Positions 17,306 through 26,254 of a DNA stretch of 64,000 nucleotides are shown here, piece after piece. The notes under the pieces were generated by a model. The model saw only the letters and a list, made by a program, of their open reading frames with translations. It made no database searches and was not told where the DNA came from. Location of the stretch: the NCBI GenBank assembly GCA_043777675.1, contig JAYWHR010000061.1:145677-209676 (forward strand). The letters run 5' to 3'. Position numbers and translations under genes: made by a program. Every line of letters starts with the position of its first letter. The first letter of the stretch is position 1. This DNA comes from JANMDU01 sp043777675. GTDB taxonomy: Bacteria; Pseudomonadota; Gammaproteobacteria; Burkholderiales; Burkholderiaceae_C.

Positions 17306-18382
17306 TTAGCGCGATAAAGCCGCTGCCGCCCAGAGGCGATCTACTTCAGCCTTGCGAGCTGAGGCTTGCACCACATCGAGCGGACGAATTTGCGGCGATG
17401 CGGGCATGCGCGCGGCCACGTCTGCTGGCAAGCGAATGCCAGGCACGGCAGGGCGCACGAAGCCTTGCGCAAACAAGCCTTGCCCCATCTCGCTCATGAT
17501 GAAATTGAGCCAGAGCTTGCCTGCATTCGGATTGGACGCACCCTTGACCAAGCTGATGGCATACGGCGCTGCCACGCTGGCTTCTTTCGGGATCACGACT
17601 TCAGCCGCATCGCCCATGCCATCAGTATGCTTGGCTTTGAGGCCATCGTTTTCGTAGCTGATCCATACCGGAATTTCGCCTTTGAGGAATTTGGCGTAAG
17701 GTGTCGTGCCCTCTACGCGCAGCACATTGCCAGCGCTGTGAAGCTGGCCGAGATAGTCTGTGCCCGGTTTGATGTTGTCGACTGAGCCGCCATTGGCATA
17801 CGCTGCAGCAAACACCAGCACTTGGCCTACGCCAGTGGAGCGAGGGTCAAGGTACACGACCGAGCTTTTCAATTCAGGCTTAAGCAAATCAGCCCAAGAA
17901 GTTGGTGTATTTTTCACTAATTTTTTATTCACAATAAAGGCAATGTTGAGCGTGTGAATCGTGAACCAGCGGCCTTCGGCTTCGCGAAATACTGGCGGCA
18001 GCTTGTCAAAATTAATTGGTTTGAAAGGTGCGAGTAAATCTTTTTTTGCTGCATCTACAGCCGAAGCTGCAAAGTAATACGCCGTATCGGCTTGTGGCCT
18101 GCGACGAGCTTTATCGAGCGCCACCACGGTGGCGGCTGAGCCTAGATCGTTGTAAGTGAGTTCCACCTCGGGATAGCGTTTTTTAAATTCGCGGAACAAC
18201 ACTTTCCAGTTGGCCCACTCTGGCCCGGTGTCAAACGACACCACCAAGCCTTCTTTTTCGGCCTCAGCGTACAGGGCTTTTTCGCCGGGGTAAAGCTCGG
18301 GGCCTTCAAATGAGAAAGCGCTTTGAGCGATGAGCGCCATGGGAATGGCAGCAGTGGTTTTAACGAAAGAACGGCGTTGCAT
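17306..18382 (-). CDS. ABC transporter periplasmic substrate-binding protein
   Basis: A 358-residue periplasmic binding protein of the class II iron(III)/spermidine/2-aminoethylphosphonate-like family. It starts with an export signal (MQRRSFVKTTAAIPMALIAQ; the Arg pair suggests possible Tat use) and has the family elements ADTAYYFAAS, STGVGQVLVF and a C-terminal helix. ATG 18382 was chosen over an upstream in-frame start at 18463 because AAGGAGT lies 6 bp before it and the signal peptide begins there. It is encoded between the ATPase and the second permease. The ligand is unknown: no tyrosine cluster typical of iron binders is obvious. Confidence 0.87.
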   Translation of the reverse strand: MQRRSFVKTTAAIPMALIAQSAFSFEGPELYPGEKALYAEAEKEGLVVSFDTGPEWANWKVLFREFKKRYPEVELTYNDLGSAATVVALDKARRRPQADTAYYFAASAVDAAKKDLLAPFKPINFDKLPPVFREAEGRWFTIHTLNIAFIVNKKLVKNTPTSWADLLKPELKSSVVYLDPRSTGVGQVLVFAAAYANGGSVDNIKPGTDYLGQLHSAGNVLRVEGTTPYAKFLKGEIPVWISYENDGLKAKHTDGMGDAAEVVIPKEASVAAPYAISLVKGASNPNAGKLWLNFIMSEMGQGLFAQGFVRPAVPGIRLPADVAARMPASPQIRPLDVVQASARKAEVDRLWAAAALSR

Positions 18383-18422
18383 AGATAACTCCTTGGGAAG
18401 AAATGAATAAAAGAAGCAAGCT

Positions 18423-19451
18423 TTACTCGTCGAGTAACCGGATGTGCTCGGGTGCAATAGCAATGGCTTCGCGCGCTACGCGAGCAGCCTCTGCCAGAAT
18501 GGCTTTTTCAGAGCCGGGCACAGAAAAATCAAAGCGATTGAGTGCGCCAAGAAATCGTACGGCGGTGGTCTGCCCATGCAGCCGATTGATAGCGCTGGCA
18601 TCGGGATCAACTTGCACATGCTCGGGGCGGATCAGAGCAAAGAGCTTTTTGCCAACGGTGCGCCTATCTGTGGGCGCGCGCAGGCGAGCAAAGCCCACAT
18701 CAATTTCATCGGCACCACAAATCTGCGCTGACAAGATGGTGGATAAGCCGACAAACTCGGCCACCGCTTTGCTAGCCGGGGCCGCGTAAATTTCTTGCGG
18801 CGTGGCAAGTTGCAGCAGCCGCCCGTCTTTGAGCATAGCCACACGGTCTGCCATGCTGAGCGCTTCTTCTTGATCATGCGTGATCAGCAGCGTGGTGGCT
18901 TCGTATTTGCGTTGCAGCTTACAGATTTGATCGCGTAAATGGCCGCGAATGCTGGCGTCAAGCGCGGCCAAAGGCTCATCGAGAAGCAGGGCGCTCGGGT
19001 TGATCGCCAAAGCTCTTGCAAGAGCCACACGTTGTTGCTGCCCGCCTGAGAGCTGGCTTACAGAGCGCTGTGCAAAATCGCGCATGTCTATCATGCCCAG
19101 CAGCTCCATCGCACGCGCATGGCGCTCTGAGGTGGATACGCTGCGCAGCTTGAGGCCGTAGGCAATGTTGTCCAGCACATTCAGATGCGGAAACAGGGCG
19201 TAACTTTGAAACACCATGCCTAAATTGCGCTGATGCACGGCGAGATGGGTGATGTCTGTACCGTTCAGCACAATCGAGCCCGAGTAGCCAGTGGTCAGAC
19301 CGGAAATCAATTTGAGCAGCGTGGATTTACCCGAGCCGCTTGGCCCAATCACGGCGACCAATTCACCTTTTTTCACCGAAAGCGACAGCGCATGCACGCC
19401 TTGGGTGGTGGCGGGGTACTGGTAGCTCAGTTGCTGCAACTCAAGGCTCAT
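18423..19451 (-). CDS. ABC transporter ATP-binding protein
   Basis: Cytoplasmic ATPase of 342 residues for the same importer. Walker A is GPSGSGKST (near 36), the signature is LSGGQQQRVALARA (near 134) and Walker B is LLLDEPLAALD (near 154), followed by the switch histidine in LLITHDQEEAL. The C-terminal 110 residues form a TOBE-like regulatory domain as in PotA/FbpC/PhnT relatives. Its start overlaps the end of the first permease gene by 4 bp (ATGA). Confidence 0.93.
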   Translation of the reverse strand: MSLELQQLSYQYPATTQGVHALSLSVKKGELVAVIGPSGSGKSTLLKLISGLTTGYSGSIVLNGTDITHLAVHQRNLGMVFQSYALFPHLNVLDNIAYGLKLRSVSTSERHARAMELLGMIDMRDFAQRSVSQLSGGQQQRVALARALAINPSALLLDEPLAALDASIRGHLRDQICKLQRKYEATTLLITHDQEEALSMADRVAMLKDGRLLQLATPQEIYAAPASKAVAEFVGLSTILSAQICGADEIDVGFARLRAPTDRRTVGKKLFALIRPEHVQVDPDASAINRLHGQTTAVRFLGALNRFDFSVPGSEKAILAEAARVAREAIAIAPEHIRLLDE

Positions 19452-20212
19452 GATTTTTTAACCAAGGCAGAGGAAAACAGCGCAGAGACGCTGGCTAGAA
19501 CGAGCAGAATCACCGTGGCAGCGCACGCAAAGCCAGTTGCGCCATAAAAAGCTTGGAGCAAAACGACGGGATAGGTGCGATTTTGGAAACTGGTGAGCAA
19601 GTTAGACAAATTGAATTCGCCTACAGAAATCGCTGCCACCATCACCAAACCGCTGAGCAAACTTTGCCGCAAATTGGGCAGCACGATGCTATAAAACTGT
19701 TGCCAGCCCGATGCGCCCAATGTGGCGGCAGCGCTCTCTAACTGGTCAAGGCGCAAATGGCGCAGATCGGCCAATAGCGTGTTGGTGAGATAAGGCAGGG
19801 TGTGAATGGCATGCGCGGCAATCAGCAAAGGCAGGCTGCCCAGCCAAGGCATGGCGTCGGTGTTGAAGACGATCATGTAGCCAAAGCCCAACGTGATCGT
19901 GGGCACAGCTACTGGCATCGCACTCACAATTTTTGCCGCAAGACTGCCGCGCCGATGCGCCCCGTGGTACAGGCTGTAAGCCAATGGCACAGCCAGAAAG
20001 ATATTGATGGCGCAGGCTGCTCCTGCCACTGTGAGGCTGCTCACAAAGGCTTTGCGGAAGGAGGTGTCTTCCCACAGGTCGGCATACCAACGTGTTGTCA
20101 CACCGGTGGGCAACAATGTGTTGGTCCACAGTCCACCGAAGCTGCCCACCAGCAGCAATGCAATGGGCAGCATCAGGTAGATGGCGTAAACCACAGCGAC
20201 ACCACGAATCAA
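19448..20212 (-). CDS. ABC transporter permease (first gene of the operon)
   Basis: Inner-membrane permease of 254 residues with about six helices and the EAA-like loop LESAAATLGASGWQQFYSIV near residue 158. It pairs with the permease at 16.5-17.3 kb to form the channel. It is the promoter-proximal gene: the 146 bp between it and the divergent LysR gene must hold the promoters and regulator sites. An upstream LysR with a two-permease transporter is a common arrangement for import of a growth substrate. Confidence 0.87.
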   Translation of the reverse strand: MIRGVAVVYAIYLMLPIALLLVGSFGGLWTNTLLPTGVTTRWYADLWEDTSFRKAFVSSLTVAGAACAINIFLAVPLAYSLYHGAHRRGSLAAKIVSAMPVAVPTITLGFGYMIVFNTDAMPWLGSLPLLIAAHAIHTLPYLTNTLLADLRHLRLDQLESAAATLGASGWQQFYSIVLPNLRQSLLSGLVMVAAISVGEFNLSNLLTSFQNRTYPVVLLQAFYGATGFACAATVILLVLASVSALFSSALVKKS

Positions 20213-20358
20213 GTTATTCTCCGGTTGGTACAGTTGAGCTTATGGCTCTGATTGACATGAATTCTGCGCTGACTTACCTGGATCGTGGTTGAATTTGAAT
20301 TCACAACAGTTGAACAATTAGAAACTGTTTTTCATCAAGCTGACATACACTGACTTTT

Positions 20359-21255
20359 ATGAAACGCATTTGCCCCACGATTCAAGAATTGCTCGCCTTT
20401 GACGCGGTGGTGCGCCATGGCAGCTTCTCAAATGCAGCAAGCGCTTTGTGCATTAGCGTGAGCGCGGTGAGCAAACAAATCACGGGCCTGGAAGATTTTT
20501 TAGGTCGTGCGTTGTTTCAAAAGTCAGGGCGCACATCCACGCTCACGCCTCAAGGGCAGATATATTGGCAGAAAATCTCCAGTAGTTTGCGTACGATTGA
20601 AGCGGCCAGCTTTGAGTTGCGCTCGACGGCTAGCGGCGCGGGGACGTTGACTTTAGCGAGCGTACCCACGTTTCTCACCAAGTGGTTGATTCCGCGCCTG
20701 CCGTCGTTTAGCGCTCAATGCCCGAGCGTGATCATCAGTTTCAGTCAACATTTGAGCAATGGTGAAGATTTGCCAGCGGGCATTGATGCGGCGATACGTT
20801 ATGGCGACGGCATCTGGCCGGGCGTGGCGTCTGACTATTTAGCGGGGCGAGAATTTTGCTTGGTGGCTGCTCCTTCATTGCTGGGCGCACGCCCTGTAGC
20901 AGCCGCAGTTGATTTAACCCAATTCACCTTGCTGCACCACGAGCATGCGCCTGGCGCATGGCGGCAATGGGCTGTGCAGCATGAAATTCCCGAGCGGCAT
21001 GTGCTCGCAGGGCCACGTTTTGCACAATATTCCGCTGTGATTCAGGCGGCGCTCAGTGGTTTAGGTATCGGTTTGGTGCCGAAAATCTTAGTGCTTGATG
21101 AGCTGAGAATGCAAAGTTTGTGTATGCCACTGAGCTTGAGCGTTAACGTCGATCAAGGGCACTATCTTTGCTTTAGAAGTGAGAGCTTGAGCTCGCCGGC
21201 GTTCAGTGCCTTTCGTTTGTGGATATTGACCCAAGCGCATGGCGTTGAGCTTTGA
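20359..21255 (+). CDS. LysR family transcriptional regulator
   Basis: A 298-residue LysR-type regulator with the N-terminal winged helix-turn-helix (FDAVVRHGSFSNAASALCIS at about 14-33, then SAVSKQITGLEDFLG) and a C-terminal co-inducer-binding domain. The HTH variant and domain layout resemble the GcvA-like branch. It is divergent from the five-gene ABC/LOG operon and presumably regulates it. The sequence TTGAACAATTAGAAACTG lies about 50 bp upstream of the start, but no clean T-N11-A site stood out. Confidence 0.9.
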   Translation: MKRICPTIQELLAFDAVVRHGSFSNAASALCISVSAVSKQITGLEDFLGRALFQKSGRTSTLTPQGQIYWQKISSSLRTIEAASFELRSTASGAGTLTLASVPTFLTKWLIPRLPSFSAQCPSVIISFSQHLSNGEDLPAGIDAAIRYGDGIWPGVASDYLAGREFCLVAAPSLLGARPVAAAVDLTQFTLLHHEHAPGAWRQWAVQHEIPERHVLAGPRFAQYSAVIQAALSGLGIGLVPKILVLDELRMQSLCMPLSLSVNVDQGHYLCFRSESLSSPAFSAFRLWILTQAHGVEL

Positions 21256-21282
21256 GTCAAAAGACGGGCTGTGAAATGCTCC

Positions 21283-21331
21283 TAATTAAATAGCATCTTG
21301 CGCAACAAATACACCGGCAAAGTGCTCAAAA
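21283..21331 (+). repeat. R1 dispersed repeat, copy 4
   Basis: Reads TTGCGCAACAAATACACCGG in the gap between the convergent LysR and NIPSNAP genes. Confidence 0.7.
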
Positions 21332-21397
21332 CAAGGACAAAAACTAGTCTGAGAAATTTATTGCGGCTTTGCCTTGGATGAGCGAAGCTGCAAAGGA

Positions 21398-21742
21398 TCA
21401 GACCACTAGATTTTGAGCGCGAATATCTTCAATCGCTGCAGCAGATGCCCAAACCAACGTGTTGACATAGGTTTCAATTCGGTCAACCAAGGCAAAGCGT
21501 GGCCCTTCTCTCCACGCACTAGACGCATAGAACTTTGCTTGCTCAGATTCGAGGGAGGTACGATCTTTGTAGGCGCGTATCAGGAAGTAGGTCTCTTCTT
21601 CGTGATCTGATGCTCCATAGGCCACCACATCCATGCCAGCTGCTCTGAGCATCGGCGCGGCTTGTATGCGCATGACATCGTGGAAAGCTGCCAGAGCCCC
21701 TTGCTTTAGGCGATAGGTACGAATCTCAATGAGTCGGCGCAT
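21398..21742 (-). CDS. NIPSNAP family protein
   Basis: A 114-residue protein with the ferredoxin-like alpha/beta fold of NIPSNAP/DUF1330-like dimeric barrels, recognised from the opening IEIRTYRLKQGALAAF and the ending YVNTLVWASAA. The biochemical function of bacterial members is unknown. Its start overlaps the end of the upstream ctlX-like gene by 17 bp, so it is the last gene of the amino-acid uptake and catabolism operon. Confidence 0.8.
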   Translation of the reverse strand: MRRLIEIRTYRLKQGALAAFHDVMRIQAAPMLRAAGMDVVAYGASDHEEETYFLIRAYKDRTSLESEQAKFYASSAWREGPRFALVDRIETYVNTLVWASAAAIEDIRAQNLVV

Positions 21743-22703
21743 GTTTCTCGCCCTCTTTAATGGTCAACATAGACTGAGCTTTATGGCGCGGCATCAAATG
21801 CACGGCTGCCAACATGCAGCGCACTGAGCCTCCTGCTAACTCAATGGTTGGAATATCGATCGGCAGCAGCGCGACGCAGCTTTCCAATTGCTTTCGCTGC
21901 GCAGCGGTGAGCGCGCGAGCTGCCCGGGCAGACATGGCAAGTATGCGGCCATGAGAACCCTGTAGTTCAAGTGCATTGCCTGCGAACTCGGCAATTTGGC
22001 TTGCAGACAGCTCTATCAAGATTCGTCCAGATGCGCACAAGCGCTGGCGTATTTCGTCGCGCCGCGCGAGGTTTGTGATCATTCCCATTCCCGCCAGAGC
22101 GACTTGCGTGCCAATGCACATCAGCACATTGGTGTGGTACACCGGTTTGCCTTGCGTATCAAACGCATCAAACACCATGGGTTCGAAATTGAAGTGTGTG
22201 CAAAAACGCTCTAATGCAATCGGATCAGCCCGCTGCGAGCGGGCTACATACGCCACGCGCTCCGCGTGATCCAACACCATCGCGCCGGTGCCTTCCAAAT
22301 AAATGCCATCGCCGGTCAAGCCAGAATAATCAATCACATCTTGCACGCGGTACTCTTGTTTGAGCATTTCAATCACATCCCAGCGGCGCTCACGCTGGCG
22401 GCTTGGCGTGGCCATGGGATACACCGCAATGTGGCCACCTGTGTGCGTTGAAAACCAATTGTTAGGGAATACAGCATCGGGCCGATCCTGCGATTCATCG
22501 TCAAACAAATGCACATGAACGCCGGCTTTTTCTAATTGAGCTGCCATGCGTGTGACTTCGTCGTATGCCAGTTGGCTCGTTGGTCCGTCGGCAACGCCAC
22601 GCTTTTGAAAAGCGTTGTCTGCCATCGTGTCCGGATTGGAGCAAAAATGATGCGGCCGAATCATCACGACCGACGATGGCGCTTGTGCAGAAAAAGGAGT
22701 CAT
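21726..22703 (-). CDS. ctlX: Amidinohydrolase, citrulline-utilization CtlX-like
   Basis: A 325-residue member of the guanidino-modifying (amidinotransferase) superfamily, which uses a cysteine to attack guanidino or ureido carbons. Typical motifs are MIRPHHF at the N-terminus, FPNNWFSTH near 80, HTNVLMCIGT near 185 and the catalytic Cys in GGSVRCMLAAVHL near 300. The closest recognisable subgroup is CtlX, linked to citrulline use; dimethylarginine hydrolysis is the main alternative. ATG 22703 was chosen because an upstream frame extension to 22736 has no conserved residues. The setting, downstream of a polar amino-acid importer, supports a guanidino or ureido amino acid as substrate. Confidence 0.82.
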   Translation of the reverse strand: MTPFSAQAPSSVVMIRPHHFCSNPDTMADNAFQKRGVADGPTSQLAYDEVTRMAAQLEKAGVHVHLFDDESQDRPDAVFPNNWFSTHTGGHIAVYPMATPSRQRERRWDVIEMLKQEYRVQDVIDYSGLTGDGIYLEGTGAMVLDHAERVAYVARSQRADPIALERFCTHFNFEPMVFDAFDTQGKPVYHTNVLMCIGTQVALAGMGMITNLARRDEIRQRLCASGRILIELSASQIAEFAGNALELQGSHGRILAMSARAARALTAAQRKQLESCVALLPIDIPTIELAGGSVRCMLAAVHLMPRHKAQSMLTIKEGEKHAPTH

Positions 22704-22835
22704 GCGAAATCTCTTGAAAACGAAAGTGTTGCGCATGCGGCACTGAAATGGAAGCTGCTATCTTGGCAGCCTAAGCAACGATATCTTGCGAAGTGACAAT
22801 GTGTTTTATCGTTATGGCATCAAGACCACAAAAAC

Positions 22836-23609
22836 TCACTTCAAGCTATTTGCCAAGAAAGCTTGCAAGCGCTCCGTCTGCGGCTTGATCAACACTTCTT
22901 TCGGATCGCCTTGCTCTTCGATGCAGCCTTTGTGGAGGAACACCACATGGTTGCTCACCTCGCGGGCAAAGCTCATCTCGTGGGTGACGACGATCATCGT
23001 ACGGCCTTCTTCGGCTACAGAACGCATCACGCGCAGCACCTCGCCCACCAGCTCAGGATCAAGCGCGGAAGTGGGCTCGTCGAAGAGCATGACTTTGGGC
23101 TCCATGGCAAGCGCGCGGGCAATGGCCACGCGTTGCTGCTCGCCGCCTGAGAGATGTGCGGGGAAAGCATCTTTTCGGTGATGCACGCCCACGCGCTGCA
23201 GGTATTTTTCAGCCCGTTCTCTGGCCTCGGCTTTCGTGAGGCCGAGCACATGCACGGGCGCTTCCATCACATTGTCTAGCGCCGTCATATGCGCCCAAAG
23301 GTTGAAGTGCTGAAACACCATGGCCACTTGGCTGCGCAGGCGCTGCAATTGCGCGGGATCAGTGGCTTGCAAGGTGCCGTCCTTGCTGGCACTCAGTTGC
23401 AGCTCTTCACCGCCCAGCACGATGCGACCACTGTTGGGTTGCTCCAGCAAATTGAGGCATCGCAGAAAAGTGCTCTTGCCTGAGCCGCTGGAGCCGATCA
23501 TCGAGATTACATCGCCCGCATGGGCTTGGATGCTCAAACCACATAGCACCTCGTTGCTGCCAAAGCGCTTGTGAATATTTTCTGCTTGCAAAACAGGCGG
23601 GGAGGTCAT
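22836..23609 (-). CDS. Polar amino-acid ABC transporter ATP-binding protein (HisP-like)
   Basis: A 257-residue ATPase of the HisP/ArtP/GlnQ group, with Walker A GSSGSGKST near 37, signature LSGGEQQRVAIARA near 157 and Walker B VMLFDEPTSALD near 176. The insertion between Walker A and the signature (long loop with the Q-loop MVFQHFNLWAH) is the form typical of HisP/AotP lysine-arginine-ornithine systems. It completes the importer whose permeases and binding protein lie at 24.8-27.0 kb. GGAGGT lies further inside the gap before the AstE-like gene rather than by this start. Confidence 0.92.
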   Translation of the reverse strand: MTSPPVLQAENIHKRFGSNEVLCGLSIQAHAGDVISMIGSSGSGKSTFLRCLNLLEQPNSGRIVLGGEELQLSASKDGTLQATDPAQLQRLRSQVAMVFQHFNLWAHMTALDNVMEAPVHVLGLTKAEARERAEKYLQRVGVHHRKDAFPAHLSGGEQQRVAIARALAMEPKVMLFDEPTSALDPELVGEVLRVMRSVAEEGRTMIVVTHEMSFAREVSNHVVFLHKGCIEEQGDPKEVLIKPQTERLQAFLANSLK

Positions 23610-23639
23610 GGGCGGCTCGCTGTGAAAAGATTTGGAGTT

Positions 23640-24758
23640 TTAGGGGCTGAGCAGCTTACCAGTGCGAGCCAGCGAAGTGCCCGCGATTTTTGCGAGGCGC
23701 TTGCCAGCATGCGCCCAGCGTGTGCTGCAGCGGGCGTAGAGCACACCGCTGGAGGCGCAGCGCAGCGTCGTGATGCCGCCTGTGTTGGGGCAAACGAGAT
23801 CGGCGATAGCATCACCCGCTTGCACGCTTTCGCCGCTTTGCCGGTGGAACACGATCACGCCAGCGTGGGGCGCGGTGATGGGCTCTGAGCCGGATAAAGG
23901 CGTGGGCTCGCACAGCGCCACTTTTTCTGGCGCTGCACCAGAAATGAAGCCTTGTATCTGTAAAAAACCAATCAAAGCTTGTGCATCTTGATGAGCCAAT
24001 GCGTGGCTCACATCGGCTTCGCCGCGCAGCTCCACGGTGGTGCTGAAACATCCAAGAGGAATTTGTGCCTCAGGCATTAAGCGTTGCAAATCCAACCAAG
24101 GGCGGCTGCAAGCCTCGTCAAACGGCGAATCGCCCGATTCTGTGGCGAGTAACACGGCCTGCGCTCCGAGTTGTGCACCCAACTGCTTCAGTGCAGGCGC
24201 TTGCGGCGTGAGGCCATACAGATGCACCACAGCATCGCTGTCGCAATGCAGATCAATCACAATATCGGCATCGATGGCAAGTTGAAGCAGGCGGCGCTTG
24301 AGATCTTGCGCAGGCGTGATCGCGGGCAACACGTCTGCGGCTGTTTTAAGTGCGGCGCGGATGATTTGCTGATTGGCATGCGCATCTTTGCTCAGGCGGC
24401 CTTTGACATGCTCGGCGACGAACGTGGCTAACTCAGGAAAACCGCGGTTGAAATTGATACCGTCGGCCAAAGAGAATCGCCCATGATGCTGACCCTGAAT
24501 ATGCTGCGATAAACCGAGCGGGTTGGCATAGGGCACGAGGACGATCTCGCCAAGCAATTGGCCGCGCTCCTCTAATTCTTGCAACATGGTTTTGAGGCGC
24601 AATGCAGTCAGCATGGCCGGCACCTCATCGGCATGCAGAGCCGCCTGAAGATAGGCTTTTCGCCGAGAGCCTACAGGTGTTTCGCCAAAGCGCAGCACCG
24701 TCAAACAACAGGTTTGGCCAGGCGCTGGCGCGATGAGATCAATGGTTTCTGAGTGCAT
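23640..24758 (-). CDS. Succinylglutamate desuccinylase/aspartoacylase family protein
   Basis: Zinc hydrolase of the M14-like AstE/AspA family, 372 residues. The zinc ligands are visible as HADE near residue 42 and DLHCDSD near residue 170, with RGEADVSH later and a C-terminal biotinyl-like beta domain (HAGVIVFHRQSGESVQAGD). Its substrate is probably an N-acylated amino acid taken up or made by the neighbouring system, but true AstE specificity is not implied: the other ast genes are absent. It lies between the permease and ATPase genes of the amino-acid importer, an arrangement I have seen with RpiR-controlled clusters in Burkholderiales. Confidence 0.85.
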   Translation of the reverse strand: MHSETIDLIAPAPGQTCCLTVLRFGETPVGSRRKAYLQAALHADEVPAMLTALRLKTMLQELEERGQLLGEIVLVPYANPLGLSQHIQGQHHGRFSLADGINFNRGFPELATFVAEHVKGRLSKDAHANQQIIRAALKTAADVLPAITPAQDLKRRLLQLAIDADIVIDLHCDSDAVVHLYGLTPQAPALKQLGAQLGAQAVLLATESGDSPFDEACSRPWLDLQRLMPEAQIPLGCFSTTVELRGEADVSHALAHQDAQALIGFLQIQGFISGAAPEKVALCEPTPLSGSEPITAPHAGVIVFHRQSGESVQAGDAIADLVCPNTGGITTLRCASSGVLYARCSTRWAHAGKRLAKIAGTSLARTGKLLSP

Positions 24759-24764
24759 ATTTTG

Positions 24765-24800
24765 CTATGCTTTAAATAGCTGCTTGCGCAGTATTCTTTT
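24765..24800 (+). repeat. R1 partial repeat, copy 5, at a gene's 3' end
   Basis: Only the left half (TAGCTGCTTGCGCAGTATTC) is present. Read on the minus strand it encodes the last eight residues and stop codon of the permease gene starting at 25485. Confidence 0.55.
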
Positions 24801-25485
24801 GGGGTTGGAGGTGTTTCATGTACTTTTTCTCAACCAATTTGAAGAGCCCCACGAGGCTGAACGTCAAAATGAAATAAATCACAGCAGCTACGCCAAAAGA
24901 TTCTGTCACGAGCAAGTGATTGGAATTGACATCGCGCGCCACGCGGGTGATGTCCACCAGCGTGACGGTGCTGGCAATCGCGGTGGCATGCATCAGGCCA
25001 ACCACTTCGTTGCTATATTGCGGCAGGGCGCGGCGCAAGGCGCTTGGCAAGAGGATGCGAGCATAGAGCTTGAAGCCATGGAGGCCATAGCTGCGCGCCG
25101 CTTCGATCTCGCCATAGTTCGTGGCCTTGAGCGCGCCGGCAAAGATCTCGGTGGTGTAAGCCGCAGAGTTGAGTGTGAATGCAAGCCATGCACAAAACCA
25201 CGCGTTTTTCAGTAAAAACCAAGCGGCGCTTTCTCGCACGGCCTCAAACTGCGCGAGCCCGTGATAGATGATGAAGAGTTGCACCAAGAGCGGCGTGCCA
25301 CGCAGCACATAGGTAAACAGCCACACTGGCTTGGACAGCCAGAGCCGATCAGAGACGCGCGCCACAGCCAGCGGCACTGAAATGACAAATGAGCTGACTA
25401 AGCTGATGACGAGCAACACCAACGTCGTGCGGATGCCTTCGACGTAGAGCGGCAGGCTGCTGGAAATCACTTGCCAATCGAGCAT
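24772..25485 (-). CDS. Polar amino-acid ABC transporter permease (HisM-like)
   Basis: A 237-residue inner-membrane permease of the HisM/ArtM type with about five helices and the family signature EIEAARSYGLHGFKLYARIL near residue 145. It pairs with the HisQ-like permease, whose stop overlaps this start by 1 bp (TGATG). Its C-terminal residues NTAQAAI and stop codon are encoded by a partial R1 repeat, suggesting the original C-terminus was replaced. Confidence 0.92.
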   Translation of the reverse strand: MLDWQVISSSLPLYVEGIRTTLVLLVISLVSSFVISVPLAVARVSDRLWLSKPVWLFTYVLRGTPLLVQLFIIYHGLAQFEAVRESAAWFLLKNAWFCAWLAFTLNSAAYTTEIFAGALKATNYGEIEAARSYGLHGFKLYARILLPSALRRALPQYSNEVVGLMHATAIASTVTLVDITRVARDVNSNHLLVTESFGVAAVIYFILTFSLVGLFKLVEKKYMKHLQPQKNTAQAAI

Positions 25486-26171
25486 CAGAAACTCACCTTC
25501 TTCACACCGAGGCTGTAGCGCTTTTCGATCTGCGACAACACGATGATCGACACGGTGGTGAGCGCAAGATAGATCAGTGCCACAGCCATGTAGAAGGTAA
25601 ACGGTGCGCGCGTCGTTGCAGCGGCCAGCCCTGCGCGGTGAATCATGTCATCCAGCCCAATGATGGACACCAAGGCAGACGCTTTGATCATGATCAACCA
25701 ATTGTTAGAAAACCCCGGAATCGCATGGCGCACCATTTGCGGCAGGATGATGCGCCGCCACACTTGCCCAGGCGAGAGGCCAAAAGCCAAAGCTGCTTCG
25801 GATTGGCCTTTGGGAATGGCAAGAATTGCGCCGCGAAAAGTTTCGGTGAGATACGCGCCGAAGATAAAGCCCACGGTGAGCACGCCAGCAAGAAAAGGCG
25901 GGATGTCGATATAGCCCCAGCCGCGTGCATCGGCAATTTTGTTGATGGCAATCTGCCCGCCATAGAAAATCAGCAGCATGAGCACTAGCTCGGGCATGCC
26001 GCGAATCAGCGTGGTGTACACATCCGCTGCCCAGCGTGCGCCGCGCGAGGATGAGAGTTTGGCTGCCGCGCCGATCAGCCCAAACACGCACGCTATGAAA
26101 AGCGACGTGGCTGAGACTTGGCAAGTAAGTACCAAGCCTTCAAGGATGGCGGGCAGATAACCGTAGAGCAT
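25485..26171 (-). CDS. Polar amino-acid ABC transporter permease (HisQ-like)
   Basis: A 228-residue permease of the HisQ/ArtQ type: AKLSSSRGARWAADVYTTLI near the N-terminal third, then RGMPELVLML, and the ATPase-contact loop SEAALAFGLSPGQVWRRIIL near residue 125. It forms a heterodimer channel with the downstream HisM-like protein. An R1 repeat separates it from the binding-protein gene. Confidence 0.92.
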   Translation of the reverse strand: MLYGYLPAILEGLVLTCQVSATSLFIACVFGLIGAAAKLSSSRGARWAADVYTTLIRGMPELVLMLLIFYGGQIAINKIADARGWGYIDIPPFLAGVLTVGFIFGAYLTETFRGAILAIPKGQSEAALAFGLSPGQVWRRIILPQMVRHAIPGFSNNWLIMIKASALVSIIGLDDMIHRAGLAAATTRAPFTFYMAVALIYLALTTVSIIVLSQIEKRYSLGVKKVSF

Positions 26172-26177
26172 GCAACT

Positions 26178-26236
26178 AAATCACTATTAAAGTTATAGCA
26201 GCTAGCGCAGCCTACATGCCGGCTAACTGCTCAAAA
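26178..26236 (+). repeat. R1 dispersed repeat, copy 6
   Basis: Fills the 83-bp gap between the binding-protein gene and the HisQ-like gene inside the operon. Its core is AGCGCAGCCTACATGCCGGC. Confidence 0.75.
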
Positions 26237-26254
26237 CGCTTAAAAAATAGTGCT

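Noticed and set aside
20213..20358. LysR binding site in the LysR/ABC promoter region
   Set aside because: Several TTGAA/TTCA words are present but no clear T-N11-A palindrome; not enough to call a site.
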